From: Pseudomonas sp. IAC-BECa141
GTDB lineage: Bacteria; Pseudomonadota; Gammaproteobacteria; Pseudomonadales; Pseudomonadaceae
Direction of reading: 5' to 3'
Assembly: GCF_020544405.1 (NCBI RefSeq)
Contig: NZ_CP065410.1
Span: 5,795,501 to 5,859,500, forward strand
Length of the DNA: 64,000 nucleotides
This document shows positions 17,702 to 27,005 of the stretch, one piece after another. The notes under the pieces are model-generated. The model was not told the DNA's origin. It worked only from the letters and a program-made list of their open reading frames with translations, and ran no database searches. How positions within the stretch are numbered: position 1 is the first letter of the stretch; every line of letters begins with the position of its first letter. The position numbers were made by a program, and so were the translations under genes.

Positions 17702-19194
17702 GAACGCTCCCGCTCGGCGAACAATGCCTGGACAAAGGGTTCGGCTTCAAAGGTACGCAGATCGTCGATGCCTTCACCGACGCCGATGTAGCGGATCGGC
17801 AGGCCGAATTGCTTGGCCAGGGCGAAAATCACCCCGCCCTTGGCGGTGCCGTCGAGCTTGGTCAGCGCCAGGCCGGTCAGTTCGACGGTCTGGTTGAATT
17901 GCTTGGCCTGGTTGATGGCGTTCTGACCGGTGCCGGCGTCGAGCACCAGCAGCACTTCGTGCGGCGCATCGGCGTCGAGCTTGCCGATCACCCGGCGAAC
18001 CTTCTTCAGTTCTTCCATCAGGTTGTCTTTGGTGTGCAGACGACCAGCGGTGTCGGCGATCAGCACATCGATGCCACGGGCCTTGGCGGCCTGCACGGCG
18101 TCGAAGATCACCGAAGCCGAGTCCGCGCCCGTGTGCTGGGCGATCACCGGAATCTTGTTGCGCTCGCCCCAGACCTGCAATTGCTCGACAGCTGCGGCAC
18201 GGAAAGTGTCACCGGCGGCCAGCATGACTTTCTTGCCTTCCAGCTGCAGCTTCTTCGCCAACTTGCCGATGGTGGTGGTTTTGCCGGCGCCGTTGACGCC
18301 GACCACCAGAATCACGAACGGCTTGTTCTGGGAAGCGATTTTCAGTGGCTGTTCGACCGGCTTGAGCATTGCGGCCAGCTCGGCCTGCAGGGATTTGTAC
18401 AAGGCGTCGGAATCGGCCAGCTCTTTACGTGCGACCTTCTGGGTCAGACGCTGGATGATCACCGAAGTCGCCTCGACGCCGACGTCGGCCGTCAGCAGGC
18501 GGGTTTCGAGATCGTCGAGAAGATCGTCATCAATGGCTTTCTTGCCGAGGAACAGGCTGGCCATGCCTTCGCCAATACTGGCGCTGGTCTTGGACAGGCC
18601 TTGCTTGAGGCGGGCGAAGAAGCCGGCCTTGGTTTCCTCGGTGCGCGGGGCCTCGACCGGGGTTTCCACAAGAGCGACTGGCGCTACGGCGACTGGTGCA
18701 GGTGCAGGTGCAGGTGCAGGTGCAGGTGCAGGCTCGGGCGTTTCAACAATCGGGGCAACCGGGGCAGCAACCACAGGTTCTGGAATGACAGGAGCGGCTT
18801 CCACCACTGGCGCCTGAGCAGGTTCCGGCGTAAACGCAACCGGCGCAGGAATCGGCGGCGTAACGTGCGGCGCGGCCTCTTCCACCAGCGCCACCGGCTC
18901 TTCCGCCACCGGCAAGGTCAGCCACGGCTCACTGGCCGGGGTCAGCGGCAATTCGGCGGCAGCCGGCGCTTCAGGCTCGGCCTCGGCCACCGGTTGCAAC
19001 ACCGGCTCGGCGATCGGCAGCACAACCGGTGCCGGCGCTTCTTCTAATACGGGAGCAGGCGCGGGGGCTGGCTCAGGAATGGCAGTCGGCTGTTCGATGA
19101 CGGGTTCCTGCGGTTTCTTGCGCAGCCATCCGAACAGGCTTTTCTTCTCGCCAGCCGCAGCTGGGGTCTTCTTGTCGTCGTTGGAACCAAACAT
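17698..19194 (-). CDS. ftsY: Signal recognition particle receptor FtsY
   Basis: A 498-residue SRP GTPase. The first about 195 residues are an acidic Pro/Ala/Glu-rich membrane-association region with an (Ala-Pro)n run, encoded by a gcaggt hexamer repeated about six times at 18695-18730. Then come the four-helix N domain and the G domain: GVNGAGKTTTIGKLA, DTAGRLHTKDNLM and TKLDGTAKGGV. It docks ribosome-SRP complexes at the membrane. First gene of ftsYEX. Confidence 0.97.
   Translation of the reverse strand: MFGSNDDKKTPAAAGEKKSLFGWLRKKPQEPVIEQPTAIPEPAPAPAPVLEEAPAPVVLPIAEPVLQPVAEAEPEAPAAAELPLTPASEPWLTLPVAEEPVALVEEAAPHVTPPIPAPVAFTPEPAQAPVVEAAPVIPEPVVAAPVAPIVETPEPAPAPAPAPAPAPVAVAPVALVETPVEAPRTEETKAGFFARLKQGLSKTSASIGEGMASLFLGKKAIDDDLLDDLETRLLTADVGVEATSVIIQRLTQKVARKELADSDALYKSLQAELAAMLKPVEQPLKIASQNKPFVILVVGVNGAGKTTTIGKLAKKLQLEGKKVMLAAGDTFRAAAVEQLQVWGERNKIPVIAQHTGADSASVIFDAVQAAKARGIDVLIADTAGRLHTKDNLMEELKKVRRVIGKLDADAPHEVLLVLDAGTGQNAINQAKQFNQTVELTGLALTKLDGTAKGGVIFALAKQFGLPIRYIGVGEGIDDLRTFEAEPFVQALFAERERS
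18695..18731. repeat. Hexanucleotide tandem repeat inside ftsY
   Basis: About six copies of ggtgca/gcaggt in a row encode an Ala-Pro run in the variable N-terminal region of FtsY. Copy-number change would keep the frame and only alter linker length. Confidence 0.85.
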
Positions 19195-19538
19195 GGAGGA
19201 CGGCTATCTCACGGTAGCGACGCGCCACAGGGGCGCCCCGGCAAATAAATATTCGATGCAGAACAGACTGTGTTTCACCCAGCTTGTTCACGCGCAACAT
19301 TTTGTCGAGGCACCAACGGCACCTCAAAGGAATCGTTTTAATGAAGGACTGGCCGGCAAAATCGGCGAAAAAGCGAAGTTTAGCTGATAAACCAAAGCCT
19401 TCTGCCGCAAACCCATACAACCTGATCAGGTTTCAAAACCGGATAGGCGTGGTCGCCGGTAAAACGGATCAGTATCCTAGCACCCTCTCGCCCGCCGACG
19501 CTAAGACCAAGCGGGCAGCCCAACAGGTTTAAAAACGA
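19195..19538. other. Divergent intergenic region ftsY / M16 peptidase
   Basis: 344 bases without a convincing gene; the divergent promoters must lie here. It holds a 14-base palindrome aacctgatcaggtt (19419-19432). A 63-codon ORF from ATG 19341 to 19532 has an upstream aagga, but its codons (tta, agt, aaa, cga, agg) are unlike local genes and no family is recognised, so it is not called as a gene. Confidence 0.6.
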
Positions 19539-20894
19539 ATGAATGCTCTAGCCCGCCGCGCCGCAGGCCTGCTGCTCAGCACAGTCTGCCTGCCCCTTTC
19601 GGCCCTGGCGGCCGATCCGCAACCGACTCACGAATTTACCCTCGACAACGGCCTGAAGGTCGTCGTGCGCGAAGACCATCGCGCGCCGGTGGTGGTGTCG
19701 CAGGTCTGGTACAAGGTCGGTTCCAGCTACGAAACCCCGGGCCAGACCGGTCTGTCCCACGCCCTCGAGCACATGATGTTCAAGGGCAGCGAAAAAGTCG
19801 GCCCCGGCGAAGCTTCGCTGATCCTGCGCGACCTCGGCGCCGAAGAGAACGCCTTCACCAGCGACGACTTCACCGCTTATTACCAGGTGCTGGCCCGCGA
19901 CCGTCTGGGCGTGGCCTTCGAACTGGAAGCCGACCGCATGGCCAGCCTGCGGCTGCCGGCCGACGAGTTCGCCAAGGAAATCGAAGTCATCAAGGAAGAG
20001 CGCCGCCTGCGCACCGACGACAAGCCGATGTCCAAGGCCTACGAGCGCTACAAGGCCATGGCCTACCCGGCCAGCGGTTATCACACGCCGACCATCGGCT
20101 GGATGGCCGACCTTGAGCGGATGAAGGTCGAAGAGCTGCGTCACTGGTATCAGTCCTGGTACGTGCCGAACAACGCCACATTGGTGGTGGTCGGCGACGT
20201 GACCCAGGACGAGGTGAAAAGCCTCGCCCAGCGCTACTTCGGGCCGATCCCGAAACGCGACGTGCCACCGGCGAAAAAGCCGCTGGAGCTGGCGGAACCG
20301 GGTGAACGCCAGATCACCTTGCATGTGCAGACCCAACTGCCAAGCCTGATGCTCGGTTTCAACGTTCCGAGCATCGCCACCGCCGAAGACAAACGCTCGG
20401 TCAACGCCTTGCGCCTGATTTCGGCGTTGCTGGACGGCGGCTACAGCGGCCGCATCCCGACCCAGCTGGAGCGCGGTGAAGAGCTGGTGTCCGGCGGTTC
20501 GTCGAGTTACGACGCCTACACTCGCGGCGACAGCCTGTTCACCCTGTCGGCCACGCCGAACACCCAGAAGAAAAAGACCATGGCCCAGGCTGAAGCCGGT
20601 CTGTGGAAACTTTTGGATCAGCTGAAAACCACCGCACCGTCCGCCGAAGAACTGGAGCGCGTGCGTGCGCAGGTTATCGCCGGCTTGGTCTTCGAGCGCG
20701 ATTCGATCACCAGCCAGGCCACCGCCATCGGCCAGCTGGAGACCGTCGGTCTGTCGTGGAAACTGATGGACACCGAACTGGCCGATCTGGAAAGCGTCAC
20801 CCCGCAAGACATCCAGAACGCCGCCAAGCTGTATTTCACCCGCGAACGTCTCAGCGTCGCCCACGTCCTGCCATTGGAGACGACTCATGAGTGA
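19539..20894 (+). CDS. Periplasmic M16 zinc peptidase, catalytic partner
   Basis: A 451-residue pitrilysin-family peptidase with a signal peptide (cleavage near SALAA-DP, residue 25). The inverted zinc motif HALEH is at 74-78 and the third ligand glutamate is near 154 in EVIKEERR, so the active site is complete. M16 enzymes of this length work with a second subunit supplying the R/Y motif, here the next gene, which overlaps by 8 bases. A second, damaged copy of the pair follows at 23094. Physiological substrate unknown. Confidence 0.92.
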   Translation: MNALARRAAGLLLSTVCLPLSALAADPQPTHEFTLDNGLKVVVREDHRAPVVVSQVWYKVGSSYETPGQTGLSHALEHMMFKGSEKVGPGEASLILRDLGAEENAFTSDDFTAYYQVLARDRLGVAFELEADRMASLRLPADEFAKEIEVIKEERRLRTDDKPMSKAYERYKAMAYPASGYHTPTIGWMADLERMKVEELRHWYQSWYVPNNATLVVVGDVTQDEVKSLAQRYFGPIPKRDVPPAKKPLELAEPGERQITLHVQTQLPSLMLGFNVPSIATAEDKRSVNALRLISALLDGGYSGRIPTQLERGEELVSGGSSSYDAYTRGDSLFTLSATPNTQKKKTMAQAEAGLWKLLDQLKTTAPSAEELERVRAQVIAGLVFERDSITSQATAIGQLETVGLSWKLMDTELADLESVTPQDIQNAAKLYFTRERLSVAHVLPLETTHE

Positions 20895-22374
20895 GCGCAA
20901 AACCCCACGCCTGCTGCTCGGCCTGATCGCCGTGGCCGTCATCGGCTCCGCTGCGTTCTATCTGGTGCCGAGCGACAACACCAAGGCCAGCGAAGCGCTG
21001 GATAACGCCAAGTCCAGCCAGAAGCTGCAATCGCTGGCCGAACTCGACGGCAAGGCCCCGGCCAGCCGCAAGCTCGACGTGCAGACCTGGAACACCGCCG
21101 AAGGCGCCAAGGTGTTGTTCGTCGAGGCTCGCGAATTGCCGATGTTCGACATGCGCCTGATTTTCGCCGCCGGCAGCAGCCAGGACGGTAACGCGCCGGG
21201 CCTGGCCCTGCTGACCAACGCCATGCTCAACGAAGGCGTGGCGGGCAAGGACGTCGGTGCCATCGCCCAAGGTTTCGAAGGCCTGGGCGCGGACTTTGGC
21301 AACGGCGCCTATAAAGACATGGCCATCGCCTCGCTGCGCAGCCTGAGCGCCGCCGACAAACGCGAGCCGGCGCTGAAACTGTTCTCGGAAGTGGTGGGCA
21401 AACCGACCTTCCCGGCCGACTCCTTCGCGCGCATCAAGAACCAGATGCTCGCCGGTTTCGAGTACCAGAAACAGAACCCCGGCAAACTCGCCAGCCTGGA
21501 GCTGATGAAGCGTCTGTACGGCGATCACCCATACGCCCACTCCAGCGACGGCAACGCGCAAAGCGTGCCGAAAATCACGCTGGCGCAACTGCGTGAGTTC
21601 CACGCCAAGGCGTATGCGGCGGGCAACGTGGTGATCGCACTGGTGGGCGATCTGTCCCGCAGTGAAGCCGAGGCGATTGCCAATCAGGTGTCCGCTGCGC
21701 TGCCAAAAGGCCCGGCGCTGGCGAAAATCGAGCAACCGACCGAACCGAAGGCCAGCGTCGGCCACATCGAATTCCCGTCCAAGCAGACCAATCTGATGAT
21801 TGCGCAACTGGGCATCGACCGTGATGACCCGGACTACGCCGCGCTGTCGATGGGCAACCAGATCCTCGGCGGTGGCGGTTTCGGCACCCGGCTGATGAGC
21901 GAGGTGCGTGAAAAGCGCGGCCTGACCTACGGCGTGTATTCAGCCTTCAGCCCGATGCAAGCTCGCGGCCCGTTCATGATCAATCTGCAGACCCGTGCGC
22001 AAATGAGCGAAGGCACCCTGAAACTGGTGCAGGACGTGCTCGGCGACTACCTCAAGACCGGCCCGACCCAGAAAGAACTGGACGACGCCAAGCGCGAACT
22101 GGCCGGCAGCTTTCCGCTGTCCACCGCGAGCAATGCCGATATCGTCGGTCAACTCGGCGCCATGGGTTTCTACAACCTGCCGCTGAGTTATCTGGACGAC
22201 TTCATGCGTCAGTCCCAGAGCCTGACGGTCGAGCAGGTTCGCGATGCCATGAACAAACACTTGAGCACGGATAAACTGGTCATCGTCAGCGCTGGCCCGA
22301 CCGTGCCGCAAAAGCCGTTACCGGCCCCATCTGATAAACCTGCCGAGCAGCCGCTCGGGGTTCCGGAGCATTAA
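20887..22374 (+). CDS. M16 family peptidase, non-catalytic partner
   Basis: A 495-residue paralogue of the preceding protein. It has an N-terminal membrane anchor or signal (residues 9-28). Where the zinc motif should be it reads GLALLTNAMLNEG, so no zinc site is possible. It keeps the C-terminal EKRGLTYGVYS region, the R/Y substrate-binding motif of B subunits, with a glycine-rich loop GGGGFGTRL. It overlaps the catalytic gene by 8 bases and rsmD by one base, so is part of one transcript. Confidence 0.91.
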   Translation: MSERKTPRLLLGLIAVAVIGSAAFYLVPSDNTKASEALDNAKSSQKLQSLAELDGKAPASRKLDVQTWNTAEGAKVLFVEARELPMFDMRLIFAAGSSQDGNAPGLALLTNAMLNEGVAGKDVGAIAQGFEGLGADFGNGAYKDMAIASLRSLSAADKREPALKLFSEVVGKPTFPADSFARIKNQMLAGFEYQKQNPGKLASLELMKRLYGDHPYAHSSDGNAQSVPKITLAQLREFHAKAYAAGNVVIALVGDLSRSEAEAIANQVSAALPKGPALAKIEQPTEPKASVGHIEFPSKQTNLMIAQLGIDRDDPDYAALSMGNQILGGGGFGTRLMSEVREKRGLTYGVYSAFSPMQARGPFMINLQTRAQMSEGTLKLVQDVLGDYLKTGPTQKELDDAKRELAGSFPLSTASNADIVGQLGAMGFYNLPLSYLDDFMRQSQSLTVEQVRDAMNKHLSTDKLVIVSAGPTVPQKPLPAPSDKPAEQPLGVPEH

Positions 22375-22979
22375 TGGCCAGTCCAAAGAAACCTGTACAA
22401 AAACTGCACAACGGGGTGAACCAGTTGCGCATCATCGGCGGCGAATGGCGCAGCCGCAAACTGAGCTTTCCTGATGCGCCGGGCCTGCGTCCGACGCCGG
22501 ATCGGGTACGCGAAACCCTGTTCAACTGGCTCGCGCCTTACGTTGCCGGGGCCAAGGTTCTCGATCCGTTCGCCGGCAGCGGCGCACTGTTTCTGGAAGC
22601 GCTGTCCCGTGGCGCAGCAATGGGTCAGGCCCTGGACGCCAGCCATGTTGCGGTCTCCAGCCTGAAAGAACACCTCGGCACGCTGCGCTGCACCAACGGC
22701 CACGTACAGACCGCCGATGCGCTGCGCTACCTGGAAACCCAGACCGCGACCGCGTTCGACCTGGTGTTCCTCGACCCGCCGTTCAACCAGAACCTGCTGC
22801 CGTCGGTGTGCACATTGCTGGAAGAGCGCCAATGGCTGGCCGAAGATTCGTGGATCTACACTGAAAGCGAAACCGCACCATCGACCCTCGGCCTGCCGGG
22901 CAACTGGCGCCTGCACCGCGAGCAGAAATCCGGGCGGGTGTACTACGCGTTGTGGCAGCGCAGCCTGCCCGCTCTCTGA
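22374..22979 (+). CDS. rsmD: 16S rRNA (guanine966-N2)-methyltransferase
   Basis: A 201-residue SAM enzyme acting on the small-subunit rRNA. N-terminal RIIGGEWRSRKLSFP and PTPDRVRETLFNWL are RsmD signatures; motif I is DPFAGSGALFLEALSRGA; the catalytic motif is LDPPFNQN. The start overlaps the previous stop (TAATG). It is followed by two strong hairpins. Confidence 0.95.
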   Translation: MASPKKPVQKLHNGVNQLRIIGGEWRSRKLSFPDAPGLRPTPDRVRETLFNWLAPYVAGAKVLDPFAGSGALFLEALSRGAAMGQALDASHVAVSSLKEHLGTLRCTNGHVQTADALRYLETQTATAFDLVFLDPPFNQNLLPSVCTLLEERQWLAEDSWIYTESETAPSTLGLPGNWRLHREQKSGRVYYALWQRSLPAL

Positions 22980-23002
22980 CACCGTCGATCCACGCAATGC
23001 CC

Positions 23003-23030
23003 GGCGTGCGGTAGATAACTACCGCACGCC
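23003..23030. terminator. Perfect hairpin after rsmD
   Basis: ggcgtgcggtag / ctaccgcacgcc is a perfect 12-bp stem with a 4-base loop, 24 bases beyond the rsmD stop. There is no T-run, so termination would be weak or rho-dependent. Confidence 0.6.
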
Positions 23031-23049
23031 TCCCCTGCAAAATCTCCAC

Positions 23050-23078
23050 AGTGGATTACGCCATTTCCGTAATCCACT
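23050..23078. promoter_or_regulatory. Perfect 11-bp hairpin ahead of the second M16 pair
   Basis: agtggattacg / cgtaatccact with a 7-base loop, ending right before the gaggat ribosome site of the downstream gene. It could be an operator dyad or an RNA hairpin. Confidence 0.55.
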
Positions 23079-23093
23079 GAGGATGAATCACTT

Positions 23094-24433
23094 ATGGACA
23101 CTTTGTGCAGCAGGATGCTGCCTTGCCTGGCCCTCGCCCCGCTGCTGGCGCTGGCCGATCCACCACCGACCACCCATGAGTTTCGGCTGGACAATGGCCT
23201 GAAGGTCGTCGTCCGCGAGGATCACCGGGCCCCGCTGGTCACCTCGCAACTCTGGTTCAAAGTCGGCTCGGCTGACGAATCGCCGGGCCAGACCGGACTG
23301 TCCCACGCGCTGGAGCACATGCTTTACAAGGGCAGCAGCAAGACTTGTCCGGGTGAGGCATCGGCCATTCTGGAATCCCTGGGCGCATCGGAAAATGCCT
23401 TTACCAATAAGGACGTCACGGCCTATTACCAGACGCTGCCCAAGCCTTATCTGGGCGTCGCGTTTGAGCTGATGGCCGACCTGATGTCGACCGCTCACCT
23501 CAGACCTGAGGATTTCACCCCCGAGATTGCCGTCATTCAAGAGGAACGTCGCTGGAGTGTTGAAGACAGTCCTCTCGACACCGCAATGGAACGCCTGGAA
23601 GCTCTGGCCTATCCCTCCAGCAGCTACCGAACGCCCGTCAGCGGCTGGATGACCTGCACGGTCTGAACGCCACTCAGTTGCGGGACTGGTATGAGTCACG
23701 CTATTCCCCCGGCAATGCCACGCTGGTTGTCGTCGGTGACGTCACGCTCGATTACGTTCAGCCCTTGGCTCAGCGTTACTTCGGCAGCCTGCCCGGTCGC
23801 GCCTTTCCACAAGCCGTGAAACCTCATGAACTGCCGGAGCCGGGCGAACGCCGAATCACACTCAAACAACCGGTTCCTGCCCCACAACTGATCATGGCAA
23901 TCAACGTTCCCAGCCTGGCTACGGCAGACACCGATCGGACCGCACACGCACTGCAGCTGATCAGAATGTTGCTGGCAGGCTCCCAGAGCGCACGCCTGCA
24001 AAAACGCCTGTTGCACCAGGAGCATTTGCTCAGTCAAGTCGACGCCAGCTACAACCTTTACAGCCGTGGCGACACCCTCCTGATAGTGCGCACCCGGCTC
24101 GACAATTCGCACTCGGCCACGCCTGACAAGGCGCAATCACGCGTCTGGGATCTGTTCGAGGAGCTGCGCACAACGCCTCCCTCCATCGATGAACTGGAAC
24201 GCGCGCGAACCCAGTTGATCGCCCAAAGGGTTTTTGCACGAGATTCTATCGAGAGCACTGCCCAACAGCTGGCCGCCCTCGAGAGCATTGGCCTGTCGTG
24301 GCAATTGCTCGATCAGGAGATTGCCGGGTTAAAGAACGTGACGCCCGAGGACATCCGTCAGACCGCTGAAAAATATCTGATCCGCGAACGCCTCAGCACC
24401 GCCCATGTGCTCATGGAGAAAAAACATGGATAA
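23094..24433 (+). pseudogene. Frameshifted copy of the M16 catalytic peptidase
   Basis: The first 185 or so codons (from 23094) encode a signal peptide and the M16 N-terminal domain with an intact HALEH motif (71-75). The frame then runs into TGA at 23664. The rest of the protein, from LRDWYESRYSPGNATLVVVG to the end at 24433, is in another frame. Compared with the intact copy at 19539, where GGC TGG ATG is followed by GCC GAC, the break sits at ggctggatgacctg. Adding one more ggat to restore a ggatggat repeat repairs the frame, which points to a 4-base slippage deletion. It overlaps the partner gene by 8 bases, as in the intact pair. Confidence 0.85.
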
Positions 24434-25919
24434 ATCGGCGCGCGTCTTTGAGTCTGTCCTGGCCTGTTTCGCACTCATCGGTTGGCTGTCAGCCAGCCCG
24501 GCTACTGCCGCCAACTCGCCAGCCGGCTTTCCCGACACTCGATTGCAATCGTTGCTGGAAACAGACTCCACACAACAGGCTCCACGCCCCTTTACCATCA
24601 AGGGCTGGAAAACCACGACAGGCATCAAAACGTTATTCATCCGCACCACGGATCTGCCAATGTTCGACGTTCACGTCAGCTTCGCCGGCGGCAGTGCACG
24701 CGATGGCGACACACCCGGTCTGGCAGCGGTGACATTCAGTCTGTTCAACGAAGGCGTCGCCGACATGAGTGATCATGCAGCTATCGCCGAAGTGTTCGAC
24801 GGGCTGGGAGCGAAGCTCGGGATGGACCTGGATCAGGAACGTGCCACTTTCACGTTGCGCAGCCTGAGCGATCCAGACAAAAGCAGCCCGGCACTGCAGC
24901 TGTTTACGCAAATGCTGGGGCAGCCCGCTCTTACCGAAGAAGCTCTGCTCAGGGTCAAGCGCGAGCTTCGTGGCTTGCAGCTGGCAGAACAGCAACAACC
25001 TGCGCAAATTGCCTCGCTGCGCCTGCAGGATCTGCTGGCTGCGGACACGCCATACGCCCGTTCGATCTACGGAACCGATGCCGGCCTGACCTCGCTCACC
25101 CGTCAGGCCGTTCAAACGTTTCACAGCCAGACCCACTCGGCAAGCCAGACACAAATTACATTGGTGGGAGACCTTTCCGTCGAACAGGCACAGGCCATCA
25201 GCCTGCAAATCGCCAACGCGCTACCCGCGCCCCTCGTTGCATTGCCCACCGTCGAACCGCTCAAGGCGTTCGGTACTGAAATGCATCGCCATGTCGAGCG
25301 CACACAGGAACAGGTTCACGTATTGCTGGGACAACCCAGCCTGTCGCGCCAACACGAAGACTTCGTTGCGCTGTATGCCGCGACGCTGATTTTCGGCAGG
25401 GGAGCAAACTCCCGTCTGATGACAGAACTGCGGCAAAAACGCGGCCTGGTGTACGACGCCAGCATTCGCACCAAAGACTGGGCGGGCAGCGGCCTGACAT
25501 CAATCACCCTGCAGACCAGCCCTCAATTCGCGAATGAAACGGTGGCCCTGGTGAAATCGATGCTCAGCAAATTCCGGCGTGAGGGCCCGACACAGGAGGA
25601 ATTGGCTTACTTCAAACGCCGACTGGCCAACGCCAACATCGTTAGCAGCGCCAGCAACGCGCAGATTCTCGGGCGCCTGGCCGAGATCAACCGGCATCAC
25701 TTGCCACTGGACCTGGACTTCTTCGCACAACAGGTGCAGCGCCTGACGCTTGAACAGATCAGAACGGCAATGGACAAACATCTGCCGGACGATCAGTGGC
25801 GGGTAGTGACGGTCGGTCCGACGGTACCCCAAGTGCCGCTCCCGCAACCGGCCATTGTCCCGACCGTCGAGCCGTCGGGGCATTCGTGTCGCGCCGATGC
25901 AGGCTTTGTGGCAAGTTAG
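24426..25919 (+). CDS. M16 family peptidase, non-catalytic partner (second copy)
   Basis: A 497-residue diverged paralogue of the protein at 20887. Signal peptide about 1-30 (ending SPATAA). The zinc site is absent (GLAAVTFSLFNEG), and the C-terminal QKRGLVYDASIRT motif is kept. The start at 24426 has ggag upstream and lies inside the end of the broken catalytic gene. Its base composition is less GC-rich than the first pair and it ends in a short Cys-containing tail. With its catalytic partner broken it may be non-functional, or it may work with the intact copy at 19539. Confidence 0.85.
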   Translation: MDKSARVFESVLACFALIGWLSASPATAANSPAGFPDTRLQSLLETDSTQQAPRPFTIKGWKTTTGIKTLFIRTTDLPMFDVHVSFAGGSARDGDTPGLAAVTFSLFNEGVADMSDHAAIAEVFDGLGAKLGMDLDQERATFTLRSLSDPDKSSPALQLFTQMLGQPALTEEALLRVKRELRGLQLAEQQQPAQIASLRLQDLLAADTPYARSIYGTDAGLTSLTRQAVQTFHSQTHSASQTQITLVGDLSVEQAQAISLQIANALPAPLVALPTVEPLKAFGTEMHRHVERTQEQVHVLLGQPSLSRQHEDFVALYAATLIFGRGANSRLMTELRQKRGLVYDASIRTKDWAGSGLTSITLQTSPQFANETVALVKSMLSKFRREGPTQEELAYFKRRLANANIVSSASNAQILGRLAEINRHHLPLDLDFFAQQVQRLTLEQIRTAMDKHLPDDQWRVVTVGPTVPQVPLPQPAIVPTVEPSGHSCRADAGFVAS

Positions 25920-25930
25920 ACCTCCCTTGA

Positions 25931-25957
25931 AGTGACAGCCCTTGTATGACTGTCACT
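25931..25957. terminator. Small hairpin between the M16 gene and the YheT-like gene
   Basis: agtgacag / ctgtcact, 8-bp stem with an 11-base loop, starting 12 bases after the M16 stop. No T-run. It covers the earliest possible ATG (25946) of the next gene, which argues for the later start. Confidence 0.45.
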
Positions 25958-25963
25958 TCATGC

Positions 25964-27001
25964 ATGACACCGTCGAGATTTACCGTGCGCGCACTTCTTT
26001 CTCCTTCCGAACCAGGTTTTCGTTTCACGCCCGCCTTCGGCCTTGGCAATCCGCACCTGCAAACCTTGTGGGGGCCGCTTTGGCGCAAGACCGTTCACCT
26101 TGACCGCCAGCGCGAACGGCTATGGCTGGAGGATGGCGACTTTCTCGACCTCGACTGGTACGGCCCGCACAGCGCCGAAGCGCCACTGGTGCTGGTGTTG
26201 CACGGGCTGACCGGCTCCTCCAATTCGCCTTATGTGGCCGGAATCCAGGCAGCGCTCGCCGCACAGGGCTGGGCCAGTGTTGCGCTGAACTGGCGCGGCT
26301 GCTCCGGCGAGCCGAACCTGTTGCCGCGCAGCTACCATTCCGGCGCCAGCGAAGACCTCGCCGAGACCATCCGCCATCTGAAAGCCAAGCGGCCACTGGC
26401 GCCGTTGTATGCGGTCGGCTATTCCCTCGGCGGCAATGTGCTGCTCAAGCATCTGGGGGAAACCGGCAGCGCCAGCGGCGTACGGGGTGCCGTGGCGGTG
26501 TCGGTGCCGTTTCGCCTCGATCAATGCGCCGACCGTATCGGCCAGGGTTTCTCCAAGGTCTATCAGGCGCACTTCATGCGCGAGATGGTGGCCTACATCA
26601 AGAACAAGCAGCGCCAGTTCCAGCACGACGGGCGCGAGGACGGTCTTGCCGCACTGGCCGCTCTCGGCTCGCTGGAAAACATGCGCACTTTCTGGGATTT
26701 CGATGGCCGGGTGACCGCGCCGCTGCACGGTTTCGTCGATGCCGAGGATTACTATCGCCGGGCATCGAGCCGTTACTTTCTCGGAGAGATTCGCACGCCG
26801 ACCCTGATCATTCAGGCGGCGGACGATCCGTTCGTGTTTCCCCACAGTTTGCCTTCAGCCAGTGAGCTATCGAGCTCGACCGTGTTCGAATTGCAGAACA
26901 AGGGCGGGCATGTCGGCTTCGTCGACGGCACGCTCCGCCAGCCGGGCTATTACCTGGAACGACGGATTCCGCAGTGGCTGGCTGACGCGGGTCGCGGGTG
27001 A
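25964..27001 (+). CDS. YheT-type alpha/beta hydrolase
   Basis: A 345-residue hydrolase of the YheT/ABHD family. The N-terminal GNPHLQTLWGPLWR is diagnostic; the oxyanion region is LVLHGLTGSSNSPY; the nucleophile elbow is VGYSLGGNVLLKHL; the acid and histidine are expected in AADDPFV and KGGHVGFVDG. Members are putative carboxylesterases with unknown substrates. The start could be 25946, 25964 or a GTG at 25985; 25964 is favoured because the earlier ATG is within a hairpin. Confidence 0.88.
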   Translation: MTPSRFTVRALLSPSEPGFRFTPAFGLGNPHLQTLWGPLWRKTVHLDRQRERLWLEDGDFLDLDWYGPHSAEAPLVLVLHGLTGSSNSPYVAGIQAALAAQGWASVALNWRGCSGEPNLLPRSYHSGASEDLAETIRHLKAKRPLAPLYAVGYSLGGNVLLKHLGETGSASGVRGAVAVSVPFRLDQCADRIGQGFSKVYQAHFMREMVAYIKNKQRQFQHDGREDGLAALAALGSLENMRTFWDFDGRVTAPLHGFVDAEDYYRRASSRYFLGEIRTPTLIIQAADDPFVFPHSLPSASELSSSTVFELQNKGGHVGFVDGTLRQPGYYLERRIPQWLADAGRG

Positions 27002-27005
27002 GGTC

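Noticed and set aside
18695..18731. Short tandem repeat that could be mistaken for a CRISPR-like or phase-variable repeat
   Set aside because: It is in frame in ftsY and encodes an Ala-Pro linker; a six-base unit cannot shift the frame, and there are no spacers.
19341..19532. 63-codon ORF with an upstream aagga just before the M16 gene
   Set aside because: Codon choice is unlike local genes, there is no recognised family, and it fills the promoter region; conservation would be needed to call it.
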